From the NCBI RefSeq assembly GCF_009857535.1, contig NZ_WWCS01000008.1:62001-126000 (forward strand): a DNA stretch of 64,000 bases, in the 5' to 3' direction. This document shows, piece by piece, positions 7,693-16,169 of this stretch. The notes below the pieces were generated by a model. The model saw only the letters and a program-made list of their open reading frames with translations. It had not been told where the DNA came from and did not search any database. Every line of letters begins with the position of its first letter. The first letter of the stretch is position 1. Made by a program: the position numbers and the translations under genes. The stretch comes from Duganella margarita. Its GTDB lineage: Bacteria; Pseudomonadota; Gammaproteobacteria; Burkholderiales; Burkholderiaceae_D.

Positions 7693-9706
7693 CCACCTGC
7701 GCCGCCGCCTCTGGACCGTCATCTGGCGCCGCCGCGGCCCGCAATGGCTGGCCGCACTCCTGCCAATGCTATTGGCCGGCTGGATGCTGCCCGCCATCCG
7801 CATCGCCATGGCAGCAACCATCACCCTCTGGGGAGTCTGCGCCATCGCCGACGGCTACCGCTGGAAGCAACGCATCGCCGCCCAATGGCAATCGTGGCTC
7901 AACGCCGCCATCCCCTCACTGGAAGACAGCAGCGAACTACTGACAAGCGACGCCAAAACGCCCATCGCCAGACTTCAGCAACAACGCCTGCAAGCCCGCC
8001 TTGCCGGCGCGCTCACAGACGCCGACTACCAGCGCATTGCCCGCACCCAGGCACGCTTCTCCATCTGGCCGCTGCTGCTCGCCACCCTCGCCGCCGGCGC
8101 AGCCATCGCATGGCAAGGCCAATCCGCACCGACGCCAACACCAGTGGCAGCGGCCGCCCACGCCAACAAACCTATCATCGACGGCGAGGTATACCTCAGC
8201 ATCACACCGCCAGCCTACACCGGTATCAAACCCTTCGAGACCGGCGCGCGCGACCTCCAGATCCCGCAATACGCCGAGGTCCGCTGGTGCATCCGCAACG
8301 CCACCGGCGCCGAACCCACCGTCGAACTGGGCGACGGCCACACGCTCACCTTCGGCAAAGACTGCGCCACACTCCGGGTTGAAGACTCGCTGTTCTGGCG
8401 TGTACGCGGAACATCCGCCACCCGCTACAACATCCGCGTCACACCGGATCAGGCGCCGCAAGTCACCGTCAGCGAACCGACAGAACTGATCCACCTGCTG
8501 CAAAAAGACGCCAGGTCGGTACAAATCTCCGTCAGCGCTCGCGACGACTACGCCATCGTCCGCGCCAGCCTGCACATGACCCTCGCGCGCGGCAGTGGCG
8601 AAAACATTCGCTTCAGCGACAAGGAAGTGCCGCTGCCGCAATCCAGCGATCCCAAATCGCGCAGCTGGAAAAAACAATGGACGCTGGCGGAACTCGGCAT
8701 GGAGCCGGGCGATGAACTCTACTTCTTCGTCCGCGCCACCGACAACGCGCCGGAGAACCCGCATACCGCCCAGTCGCCAACCTACACGCTACGCCTGCCC
8801 GGACCGGAAGCGGAAAACCTGGATTCCACAGCATTACCTTCCATGAGCAAACCGGAAAACCTGCGCAGCCAGCGCCAGATCATCATCGACACCGAACAAC
8901 TGGTCGCCGACCTGAAAGCCAATCCCGGCATGCCGGCCGCCACCCAGCGCTCGCGCAGCGAAGGCATTGCCGCCGACCAGGCAGCGCTACGCCTGCGCTA
9001 TGGCCAATTCCTCGGTGAAGAATCCAGCTTGTTCGGCGACGAAGAACATGAGCATGAACATCACGGCCAGGAAAAAGCCGGCAGCGAAATCAGCGTCATG
9101 AAGGAATTCGGCCATGCGCACGATGTGGAGGACAACGCCACCATCTTCGACCCGCAGACGAAAGCGGTCCTCAAACGAGCGCTGTCCGCGATGTGGGACG
9201 CGGAAAAGTCGCTGCGCGCGGTATCGCCCAAGACCGCGCTGCCGCCGGAATACAAGGCGCTGGACGCCATCAAGGAACTGCAGGCGGCGGAACGCGTCTA
9301 TCTGCACCGCACCGCTTTTGTGCCGCCGGCGCTGAAGGAAGAAAAACGCATGACCGGGGACATCGTCGGCGCCATGAGCTACAAGCGTGCGCAAGGCGCG
9401 GCCAGCGACACGGTACCGGCCGAAGTGCGCGATCTGGTCCAGGCGCTGTCGCAGGATGGGGCGTTACCCGCCTTGTGGAGCAAGGCTGCGCGTGAGGCGA
9501 TTGCCGCGCGCATCACCGATCAGGAACAGAAGCTGAGCGCACAGCGCGCCGTGCAGGATGTTCAGGATGGCTGCGTTCCATGCCGTGCCGAGTTGCGCGC
9601 ATGGCTGCGCGGCACGCTGACCGATGCGCCGGTGCTGCTGCAAGCACACCCTTCGGCGGATACGCCGTTCCGCCAGGCGTGGAGCGGTAAGGAGCAGGTT
9701 AAATGA
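7676..9706 (+). CDS. Large membrane protein, DUF4175-like
   Basis: The protein has 676 residues from ATG 7676; the open frame begins earlier (7418) but that part lies over the BatA-like gene. Two hydrophobic segments occur near the N-terminus (WLAALLPMLLAGWMLPAIRIAMAATITLW) and another near residues 125-145. A large, probably periplasmic, region follows, with beta-type repeats (VTVSEPTELIHLLQKDARSV) and a helical C-terminal half. A His/Glu-rich patch (EEHEHEHHGQ) at about residues 455-464 could bind metal. The layout resembles DUF4175 proteins found in MoxR/Bat operons, but this assignment is from memory and not secure. Confidence 0.6.
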   Translation: MHGETDHLRRRLWTVIWRRRGPQWLAALLPMLLAGWMLPAIRIAMAATITLWGVCAIADGYRWKQRIAAQWQSWLNAAIPSLEDSSELLTSDAKTPIARLQQQRLQARLAGALTDADYQRIARTQARFSIWPLLLATLAAGAAIAWQGQSAPTPTPVAAAAHANKPIIDGEVYLSITPPAYTGIKPFETGARDLQIPQYAEVRWCIRNATGAEPTVELGDGHTLTFGKDCATLRVEDSLFWRVRGTSATRYNIRVTPDQAPQVTVSEPTELIHLLQKDARSVQISVSARDDYAIVRASLHMTLARGSGENIRFSDKEVPLPQSSDPKSRSWKKQWTLAELGMEPGDELYFFVRATDNAPENPHTAQSPTYTLRLPGPEAENLDSTALPSMSKPENLRSQRQIIIDTEQLVADLKANPGMPAATQRSRSEGIAADQAALRLRYGQFLGEESSLFGDEEHEHEHHGQEKAGSEISVMKEFGHAHDVEDNATIFDPQTKAVLKRALSAMWDAEKSLRAVSPKTALPPEYKALDAIKELQAAERVYLHRTAFVPPALKEEKRMTGDIVGAMSYKRAQGAASDTVPAEVRDLVQALSQDGALPALWSKAAREAIAARITDQEQKLSAQRAVQDVQDGCVPCRAELRAWLRGTLTDAPVLLQAHPSADTPFRQAWSGKEQVK

Positions 9707-11406
9707 TTATTTCTACTGACCTGGCGAATATTGCGCCACCGTTGGCCGCGCTGGCTGCTGGCTTGATCAGCGCCGTGCTGTATGGCCGCAAGCGCCGCTG
9801 GATCGACGCGGCGTTGGCTGGCGTGGCAGGCGCCACGTTGGCGGTGGCGCTTGCGGATGTGCGCTTGCCTGCTGGCGCGGCGGCGCCGTTGGCCGTCAGC
9901 ACAGAAGCGGGCCGCATCAGTGCGTCCGATCTGTATGCGATTCCGGCGGCTTCCAGCATTGTGCTGAGCGGCGATGGCGTGCGGGAGGCGGAGTGGCGCG
10001 ATTTGCCTGCGCGTCCGCTGCAATGGAAGCCGGCGGCGGCGGATCTATTGTGGCTGGATTTCCCTCGTTCGATGTCGGTGGGCCGCATCTTTACGCTGAC
10101 TGTGCGGCGCTCATGGGCGCCGGGGCAGTGGCGCTTGCAACTGCTGGCTGAGAACAAGCAGGTGCTGGCGGATTCCGGCCTGGCGGCGGAGACGCAGTTG
10201 TCCGTGCAGTGGCTGCCGCCGGTGGCCGAGACCATGGTGCTGCAAGCCCGCTTGCTTGACAAGAACGGCAAAACGATTGCGCAGGGACCGGTTCCGTTGC
10301 AGGTGAAGGATGCGGTGCCGTTGCAGATTCAGGGGCGTTTCGATGCGCCGTCTTTTGATGCGCGGGCGTTGAATCAGTTGCTGTCCGATGGCGGTGCGGT
10401 ATTGGACTGGAATGTCACGCTAGGCAAATCAATTACGCGCAGCGAGACGGCGCGCGCGCCACTGGTAGCGGCCAATGCGATGTTTGTCGATGCGGCGTAT
10501 GTGGAGCATTTGACCGCCGTTGCGCGTGCGGCTTTGCTGGCGCAGGCTGGCAAGGGCGTGCCGCTCGTGGTCTTGGGCGGGAATGCTTCGGATGCCGGTA
10601 TGTGGCAGCGGGATTTTGGTTTGTCGCTGCGCCAGCAATCGCCAACGACGGAGAAGGAGGATATGCGCCAGTTTGGTGCGTTGTCGCTGCCGCCGGCGCA
10701 GTTGAATCCGGCGGAGAGCGTCGCCGCGCCTTGGTCCGTGTTGGCGCGGGATGGCCGGAAGCAGCCGTGGTTGTGGCAGCGGGGCGTTGCTCGGGGACGC
10801 GTGGTGTGGGTAGGCGTGGCGGACTGGCATAAGTATGCGATCAGTGCGCCGCAGGCATTGGCGTTATGGTGGCAGTCAGCGATGGATTTGATTGTGCTGG
10901 ATGGCGTGCAAAAAACGGTTTGGCAGATGAGTGATCCGCTGCCTGCGCCGGGATTGCGCAGTGAAGTATGCGCGCAGGGTGTAAAGGCGGGGACGGCGCT
11001 GGCGGCCGAAGGCTATGCGGCGATGGCACTGGCTGCGCGCGCGGACAAGGCGGATGCTGTGTGTGCGGCGTTTTGGCCGCAGAAGGCTGGCTGGGTGAAA
11101 TTCAGCGCGGAAGGCATGGCGGAGCAGGGCGAGGAATACGTCTATGCCGCCGGCGATTGGCCCGCGTGGCAGAAGGCGCTGCGCCGTGACGCGACGTTGC
11201 AATATGCCGCCCGCTCCGCGCCAAGGGCCGCCGGCCAACGCGCCGACGCCACCGCCGCGATGGCCGAGCCCAACGCCTCCGCTGGCGTCGCGGATGGCGG
11301 CAACTGGCCGGGCGTGCGGGCGGCTGGCGTGTTGTTTGCGCTGATGCTGCTTGCTCTTTGGTGGCGCGAGCAGCGGCAGATCGGCGGCGCTGACGATAGG
11401 TTATGA
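9703..11406 (+). CDS. Membrane-anchored protein of the MoxR/Bat operon, unknown function
   Basis: The protein has 567 residues. It starts at ATG 9703 and overlaps the previous stop by 4 bases. Two hydrophobic segments sit near the N-terminus (about residues 8-27 and 35-52) and one at the C-terminus (GVLFALMLLALWW), leaving a roughly 480-residue soluble part probably in the periplasm. A segment around residues 285-345 (KGVPLVVLGGNASDAGMWQRDFG) looks like the glutamine-amidotransferase-like domain that replaces vWA in many such operons. No catalytic triad is obvious. Its function is presumably structural or regulatory within the MoxR-DUF58-BatA system. Confidence 0.6.
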   Translation: MIISTDLANIAPPLAALAAGLISAVLYGRKRRWIDAALAGVAGATLAVALADVRLPAGAAAPLAVSTEAGRISASDLYAIPAASSIVLSGDGVREAEWRDLPARPLQWKPAAADLLWLDFPRSMSVGRIFTLTVRRSWAPGQWRLQLLAENKQVLADSGLAAETQLSVQWLPPVAETMVLQARLLDKNGKTIAQGPVPLQVKDAVPLQIQGRFDAPSFDARALNQLLSDGGAVLDWNVTLGKSITRSETARAPLVAANAMFVDAAYVEHLTAVARAALLAQAGKGVPLVVLGGNASDAGMWQRDFGLSLRQQSPTTEKEDMRQFGALSLPPAQLNPAESVAAPWSVLARDGRKQPWLWQRGVARGRVVWVGVADWHKYAISAPQALALWWQSAMDLIVLDGVQKTVWQMSDPLPAPGLRSEVCAQGVKAGTALAAEGYAAMALAARADKADAVCAAFWPQKAGWVKFSAEGMAEQGEEYVYAAGDWPAWQKALRRDATLQYAARSAPRAAGQRADATAAMAEPNASAGVADGGNWPGVRAAGVLFALMLLALWWREQRQIGGADDRL

Positions 11407-11440
11407 TATCCGGCACATCAGCCACGACGGAGTTGTCGCC

Positions 11441-12334
11441 ATGTTTTCCGGACTCAGTGCATTCCCTTTAACGCCTATGAACGAAGACGGTATCGATACC
11501 GTCGCCTACGCGGCTCTGGTCCGGCGTCTTGCCGATGCCGGCGTTGACTCCATCGGCGCGCTTGGCTCTTCGGGCGGCTACGCTTACCTCTCACGCGACG
11601 AGCGCGCGCAGGTTGCGCGTATTGCGGTGGAAAACGCGGGTCCCGTTCCAGTCATGATCGGCATCGGCGCGCTGCGCACGCGCGATGTTTTACTGCTGGC
11701 GGAAGACGCGCAAAAGGCCGGCGCCAGCGCCGTCTTGTTGGCGCCTGTCTCGTACAACAAGCTAATCCCCGAAGAGGTGTACAGCCACTTTGAAGCGGTA
11801 ACGCGCAATCTGTCGATTCCCCTCTGCGTTTACGACAACCCCGGAACCACCAATTTTCAGTTCACCGACGAACTCCATGGCCGCATCGCGCAACTGCCGA
11901 ATGTCCGTTCGATCAAAATCCCCGGCATGCCTCTTGACCCGCAGGAGGCCAAGGCGCGTGTCGATCGTCTGCGTGCATTGATTCCCGCGCATGTATCGAT
12001 CGGCGTCAGCGGCGACTGGTTTGGCGCCATCGGCTTGAATGCCGGTTGCGAAGTCTGGTATTCAGCCTGGGGCGGCCTGTTTCCGCGCACCCTGCTGGAG
12101 ATCACGCGGGCGGCGCAACGTGGTGATGCGCAGGAAGCCAGTCAGCTGCTGGAGCGCCTGCGTCCATTGTGGGATCTGGTCGCCAGGCAGGGTGGTAGCC
12201 TGCGCGTAATGGCCGCCGCCGCCGAGTTGCTTGGACTGACGAAGTCACCCTGCCTGCCGTTGCCGCTGAAGGCAATCCATGGCCACGACCGCGCCATTCT
12301 TGCACAGCTGATCGCGTCGCTGGAGCTTCAATAA
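11441..12334 (+). CDS. DapA/N-acetylneuraminate-lyase family aldolase
   Basis: The protein has 297 residues from ATG 11441; the frame is open from 11351, inside the upstream gene. It is a class I (Schiff-base) aldolase of the dihydrodipicolinate-synthase family: the catalytic tyrosine is Y131 in VYDNPGTT and the Schiff-base lysine is K159 in RSIKIPG, positions close to those of E. coli DapA. The GSSGGYAYLS motif differs from the canonical GTTGE, so the substrate is probably not aspartate semialdehyde; a 2-keto-3-deoxy sugar acid or similar is more likely. It lies 34 bases after the membrane-protein operon, so co-transcription is possible but not shown. Confidence 0.85.
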   Translation: MFSGLSAFPLTPMNEDGIDTVAYAALVRRLADAGVDSIGALGSSGGYAYLSRDERAQVARIAVENAGPVPVMIGIGALRTRDVLLLAEDAQKAGASAVLLAPVSYNKLIPEEVYSHFEAVTRNLSIPLCVYDNPGTTNFQFTDELHGRIAQLPNVRSIKIPGMPLDPQEAKARVDRLRALIPAHVSIGVSGDWFGAIGLNAGCEVWYSAWGGLFPRTLLEITRAAQRGDAQEASQLLERLRPLWDLVARQGGSLRVMAAAAELLGLTKSPCLPLPLKAIHGHDRAILAQLIASLELQ

Positions 12335-12430
12335 CGTTTGAGCGGATCGGCACCGAATCCGACTGATACGGCACCGACGCGACACCGGGCGGCGGCTACA
12401 CTATGCGTGTTCCCACTAACGGACGCTGAT

Positions 12431-13258
12431 ATGCAAGCTCCTTCCAATGCAGACCGCAATATCCACGCCATACCCGGCGTGGGCGCTGCCGCGCATGTCC
12501 TGCAGGGACGTGAGTTGGAGATACTGCGCGTCCACGTGCAGCAGCCTGCGCTGATCCTGGTTGACCGGGGTACCAAGACGGTACGCACCTCGCAGGGACT
12601 CAGCGTGCACGCGTGTCCAGCCCAGGCGCTGGTTCTTGGCGGCGGCCAGACAGTCGATTTCACAAATGCCGTGAGCGAGGGCGATCACTACGAGGCGCGC
12701 TGGCTGGTGTTCGATCCAGTGCTGCTGGACGATCCGTTTTATCGCGGCGAGGCTGTCGGCAAAGCCGTTCCGGCACGCGCGGTGACGAAGGTAGCAGATG
12801 GCCTGACCGATGCATTTGGTCGCGCCACTCAGGCATTGACGCACTGCCTGCCCGCAGCAGTGGCGCGCCAGCGCCTGCTGGAGGTGATGCACTGGCTGCT
12901 GGAGGCTGGCGTCGCGTTGTCCGCTCCAGCAGTAGCCGCCGACATCTCATGCAAGGTGCGCGCGCTGATCGGCGCGAGGCCGCAACAGGACTGGAACGCC
13001 GGTCGCGTGGCCAACGAGCTAGCTGTGTCGCAGGCCACGCTGCGCCGCCGCCTTGCCGCCGAAGGCAACTCGCTGACAGAACTGTTGGTGGATATCCGCA
13101 TGGCGACTGCACTCACGCTGCTGCAGGCCACCACGCAGCCTGTCTCCCACATCGCGCTCTCGGTGGGCTATGAATCTCCATCGCGCTTTGCTGTACGGTT
13201 TCGCCAACGTTTCGGCTTTGCGCCGACGGCGGTGCGGGGCCACGAGCGCACATTATGA
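12431..13258 (+). CDS. AraC-family transcriptional regulator
   Basis: The protein has 275 residues from ATG 12431, with GGACGC just upstream; an earlier TTG at 12338 is rejected. The C-terminal ~90 residues form the double helix-turn-helix of AraC proteins: VANELAVSQATLRRRLAAEGNSL, then ISHIALSVGYESPSRFAVRFRQRFGFAPTAVR-like sequence ending near residue 270. The N-terminal half is a cupin-like effector domain without an evident ligand motif. A GST gene follows after 12 bases and may be a target or simply co-transcribed. Confidence 0.88.
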   Translation: MQAPSNADRNIHAIPGVGAAAHVLQGRELEILRVHVQQPALILVDRGTKTVRTSQGLSVHACPAQALVLGGGQTVDFTNAVSEGDHYEARWLVFDPVLLDDPFYRGEAVGKAVPARAVTKVADGLTDAFGRATQALTHCLPAAVARQRLLEVMHWLLEAGVALSAPAVAADISCKVRALIGARPQQDWNAGRVANELAVSQATLRRRLAAEGNSLTELLVDIRMATALTLLQATTQPVSHIALSVGYESPSRFAVRFRQRFGFAPTAVRGHERTL

Positions 13259-13270
13259 AAGCAGTCAGCC

Positions 13271-13912
13271 ATGATCAAAATCCACCACCTCGGCCATGCC
13301 CAATCTGAACGCGTCGTCTGGCTCTGCGAAGAGCTGGATGTGCCGTATGAGATTGAGCACTACACGCGCGATCCGGTCACGATGCTGTCGCCGCCGGAAC
13401 TGAAAGCGCTCCATCCGCTCGGCGCTGCGCCGGTAATTGAAGACGGCGACTTGATGCTGGCGGAATCGGCTGCCATCGTCGAGTACATCATTGTCAAGCA
13501 TGGCGGCGGGCGGCTCAAGCCTGGGCCGGAGCGCCCGGACTATGCGGACTTTCTTTACTGGTTCCACTTCGCGAACGGGAACCTGCAACCGGCGATCGGC
13601 AGGGTTCTGTTCATGCGGCGCACCGGTCTGCCGCCGGACCATCCGGCGCTGGCGGCGGTGCAGGCACGCATGGACCGTGTTCTGGCATTGATGGAGGCGC
13701 GGCTTGGAGAAGCCGCTTGCCTTGCTGGTAGCGAGTTCTCCGCAGCAGACATCATGACCGTTTTTTCATTGACCACCATGCGTATGTTCCAGCCGTTTGA
13801 CCTGACGCCGTATCCGCACATCAGGGCTTACCTGCAGCGCATCGGCGCGCGTCCTGCTTATCGCCGCGCCATGAGCAAGAGCGATCCGGACCTGACGCCG
13901 ATGCTGGACTGA
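13271..13912 (+). CDS. Glutathione S-transferase
   Basis: The protein has 213 residues. The N-terminal thioredoxin-like domain begins IKIHHLGHAQSERVVWLCEELDVPYE, and the glutathione gamma-glutamyl-binding motif ESAAIVEYI occurs near residues 65-73. The C-terminal helical domain includes the N-capping box SAADIMT. It is predicted to be cytosolic and to conjugate or reduce electrophiles with glutathione. It follows the AraC regulator closely and converges on the PNPOx-like gene, with 2 bases between their stop codons. Confidence 0.9.
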   Translation: MIKIHHLGHAQSERVVWLCEELDVPYEIEHYTRDPVTMLSPPELKALHPLGAAPVIEDGDLMLAESAAIVEYIIVKHGGGRLKPGPERPDYADFLYWFHFANGNLQPAIGRVLFMRRTGLPPDHPALAAVQARMDRVLALMEARLGEAACLAGSEFSAADIMTVFSLTTMRMFQPFDLTPYPHIRAYLQRIGARPAYRRAMSKSDPDLTPMLD

Positions 13913-13914
13913 CG

Positions 13915-14553
13915 TCAGCCCTGCTGCCAGCGCTGCACGTAGTCCGGCGCCGGGAGCGTGCAGGCGGGATCGGTGATCGGCGCCTGTTGGGTGCGGGCGA
14001 AGGGCAGCACGCCGGCCCATGCCGGCCAGCTCAGGTCTTCTTCATCGTCGCCGGGCAGGCCGCTGCGGATCTTGCAGGCTGCTTCTGTCAGCGGGATGCG
14101 CATGACGGTGGTGGCGGCGTATTCCTTGTCCGAGCCGGGACGAATCTCCGCCTGCCGGCCAGGCACCAGTTTTTCCATGAAGGCTTCCATTGCATGCCGC
14201 GCGCCGGCTGCGTCAACCACCTCAAAGCGCCCGTAGATCATGGCCGAGCGGTAGTTCATCGAATGATTGAACGCCGATCGCGCCAGCACCAGGCCGTCCA
14301 GATGCGTGATGGTCACGCAGCATTCGCCGTCCATCAGGCGCTTGAGCATGCGGCTGCCGTTGGAGCCGTGGATGTACAGGTAGTCGCCCTCGCGCCAGCA
14401 GGCCGTGGGGATGCAGTGCGCGCCTTTGGCGTCGCCGAAGGCGATGTGGCACAGGTAGGCGTCGTCAATGATGGCGTGCAGCGTGGCGGCGTCGTAGTGG
14501 CCGTTGGTGGCAATGCGGCGGATGCGGGTGCGGTCGGTCGGTGCTTCGTTCAT
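13915..14553 (-). CDS. PNPOx-like (FMN-binding) family protein
   Basis: The protein has 212 residues from the ATG complementary to 14551-14553, preceded on its strand by GAGGAGAACC, a strong ribosome-binding site that decides against the longer frame beginning at 14610. The sequence (LHAIIDDAYLCHIAFGDAKGAHCIPTACWREGDYLYIHGSNGSRMLK) is the split-barrel pyridoxamine-phosphate-oxidase-like fold that binds FMN or related flavins. It is transcribed divergently from a MocR/PdxR-type regulator, a usual arrangement when the regulator controls this family. Confidence 0.87.
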   Translation of the reverse strand: MNEAPTDRTRIRRIATNGHYDAATLHAIIDDAYLCHIAFGDAKGAHCIPTACWREGDYLYIHGSNGSRMLKRLMDGECCVTITHLDGLVLARSAFNHSMNYRSAMIYGRFEVVDAAGARHAMEAFMEKLVPGRQAEIRPGSDKEYAATTVMRIPLTEAACKIRSGLPGDDEEDLSWPAWAGVLPFARTQQAPITDPACTLPAPDYVQRWQQG

Positions 14554-14576
14554 GGTTCTCCTCGTAAAAATACCAA

Positions 14577-14633
14577 TATAATGAAACGCTGGCTCCATAA
14601 GTAGAGCCATGCATAACTATTTTGATGGAGCCA
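14577..14633. promoter_or_regulatory. Divergent promoter with repeated MocR-type operator
   Basis: The 83-base gap between the PNPOx-like gene and the MocR gene holds three related half-sites: TGGCTCCAT (14590-14598), AGAGCCAT (14603-14610, inverted) and ATGGAGCCA (14625-14633, inverted). A TATAAT at 14577-14582 can serve as a -10 on the + strand, and the complementary strand offers TATATT for the other gene. MocR proteins bind such repeated short sites, so this is the likely autoregulatory operator. The last copy overlaps the regulator's ribosome-binding site. Confidence 0.55.
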
Positions 14634-14636
14634 CGA

Positions 14637-16169
14637 ATGGATCTAGCCCTGTTGATCAACGACTACGCGGAACAGCATCGCGATCAGGGCTGGCCGCGTC
14701 AGCGCATGCTGCACGAATGTCTGCGGTCGGCGATTCGCAGCGGCACGCTGGCCGCAGGCGCACGGCTGGCCGCCTCGCGCGCGCTGGCGGAGGAGTTGGG
14801 CGTGGCACGCAATACGGTGCTGTATGCGTACGAGCAGCTGACCAGCGAAGGCTTTGTGGTGACGGACCGGCGCGGCACGGTCGTCGCGGCGCTGGCCGCA
14901 GAACACAAGCCAGCCAGACGCGCGCCGGCTGTGCAGGAAGCCGGCTTGTCGCAGCGCGTGCGGAATCTGCGCGCGGTGCCGGGGCCGGCGGACCGCATGG
15001 GCGCTTTCGTGCCCGGGGTGCCGGCGCTGGAGCAGTTCCCGATGGCGCTGTGGCGGCGCATGATGGAACGCGCACTGCGTACGATAACGGTGGAGCAGCT
15101 GAACTACGGCGAGGCGGCCGGCGAACCGCAGCTGCGCGAGGCGATTGCCGACCATCTGCGCGCCTCGCGCGGCGTAGTGTGCGAAGCGGCGCAGGTGTTC
15201 ATCACGGACGGCACGCAGAGCAGCCTGGATATTTGCATGCATGCGCTGGCCGACGTGGGCGACACGGTGTGGATCGAGAATCCCGGCTACGGCGGCGCGC
15301 TGGCTGCGGCCCGTGGCGCCGGCCTCGCGGTAGCCGGTATTGACGTCGATGACGATGGCATGTCGCCCACGCCGGAAGACTGGCTGTTGCGGCCACCGCG
15401 CCTGATCTACACCACGCCATCGCACCAGTACCCGGTGGGCAGCGTATTGAGTTTGCGCCGGCGGCTGGCGTTGATCGAGTCTGCGCGCGCGGCCGGCGCC
15501 TTGATCATCGAGGACGATTACGACAGCGAGTTCCGGCATGACGGCGCGCCGCTGCACGCCATGCAGGGCCTGGCGGCGAATGCGCCGGTGGTCTATCTCG
15601 GCACCTTCAGCAAGACCATGTTCCCGTCGCTGCGCATCGGCTTTGTGGTGGTGCCGGCATCGCTGGCCGAGGCGTTTTTGCAGATGCGCGAACAGTCGTC
15701 GGCGCGCGGGCGCGTGGCCGAGCAGTTGGCGCTGGCCGAGTTCCTGCGCAGCGGCCAGTTCGCGCTGCACCTGCGGCGCATGCGGCGACTATACCGGCAG
15801 CGGCGCGATGCGCTGGTAGGGGCGCTGCGGCAGCATCTGGGATCGGTGGCGACGGTGCACGGCGGTTCGGCCGGCATGCATCTGTCGTTGCGCTTCAACG
15901 ATGCGGCCATTGATGACGAGGCCATCGTGGCGCAGGCGCTGGAGCGCGGCATTGCGGTCAATGCGCTGAGCGCGCATGATACGCAAGGCGAGTCTGGCTG
16001 GAAGGGACTGATGCTCGGCTACGCACAAGTGCCGGCCGAGCAGATGGAAGGATTGGTGAAACAGCTGGCGGCGCTGGTGCACCTTGCGGCGTATGCCGCC
16101 AACTGCTCCAGGACGTTTAAAACGCCGTATCCGCCCGCACGTAGAACGAGCGGCCGTTCACGCCGATAG
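14637..16169 (+). CDS. MocR/PdxR-type GntR-aminotransferase regulator
   Basis: The protein has 510 residues from ATG 14637, with GGAG at 14627-14630; other starts at 14622 and 14625 are worse placed. An N-terminal GntR winged helix (LAASRALAEELGVARNTVLYAYEQL) is fused to a fold-type-I aminotransferase domain. The pyridoxal-phosphate lysine is K326 in GTFSKTMFPSLR, and the SHQYPVG and EDDYDSEFR blocks are present. Such regulators sense pyridoxal 5'-phosphate or amino compounds. The divergent PNPOx-like gene is the probable target. The last 53 bases overlap the 3' end of the convergent TonB receptor gene. Confidence 0.9.
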   Translation: MDLALLINDYAEQHRDQGWPRQRMLHECLRSAIRSGTLAAGARLAASRALAEELGVARNTVLYAYEQLTSEGFVVTDRRGTVVAALAAEHKPARRAPAVQEAGLSQRVRNLRAVPGPADRMGAFVPGVPALEQFPMALWRRMMERALRTITVEQLNYGEAAGEPQLREAIADHLRASRGVVCEAAQVFITDGTQSSLDICMHALADVGDTVWIENPGYGGALAAARGAGLAVAGIDVDDDGMSPTPEDWLLRPPRLIYTTPSHQYPVGSVLSLRRRLALIESARAAGALIIEDDYDSEFRHDGAPLHAMQGLAANAPVVYLGTFSKTMFPSLRIGFVVVPASLAEAFLQMREQSSARGRVAEQLALAEFLRSGQFALHLRRMRRLYRQRRDALVGALRQHLGSVATVHGGSAGMHLSLRFNDAAIDDEAIVAQALERGIAVNALSAHDTQGESGWKGLMLGYAQVPAEQMEGLVKQLAALVHLAAYAANCSRTFKTPYPPARRTSGRSRR

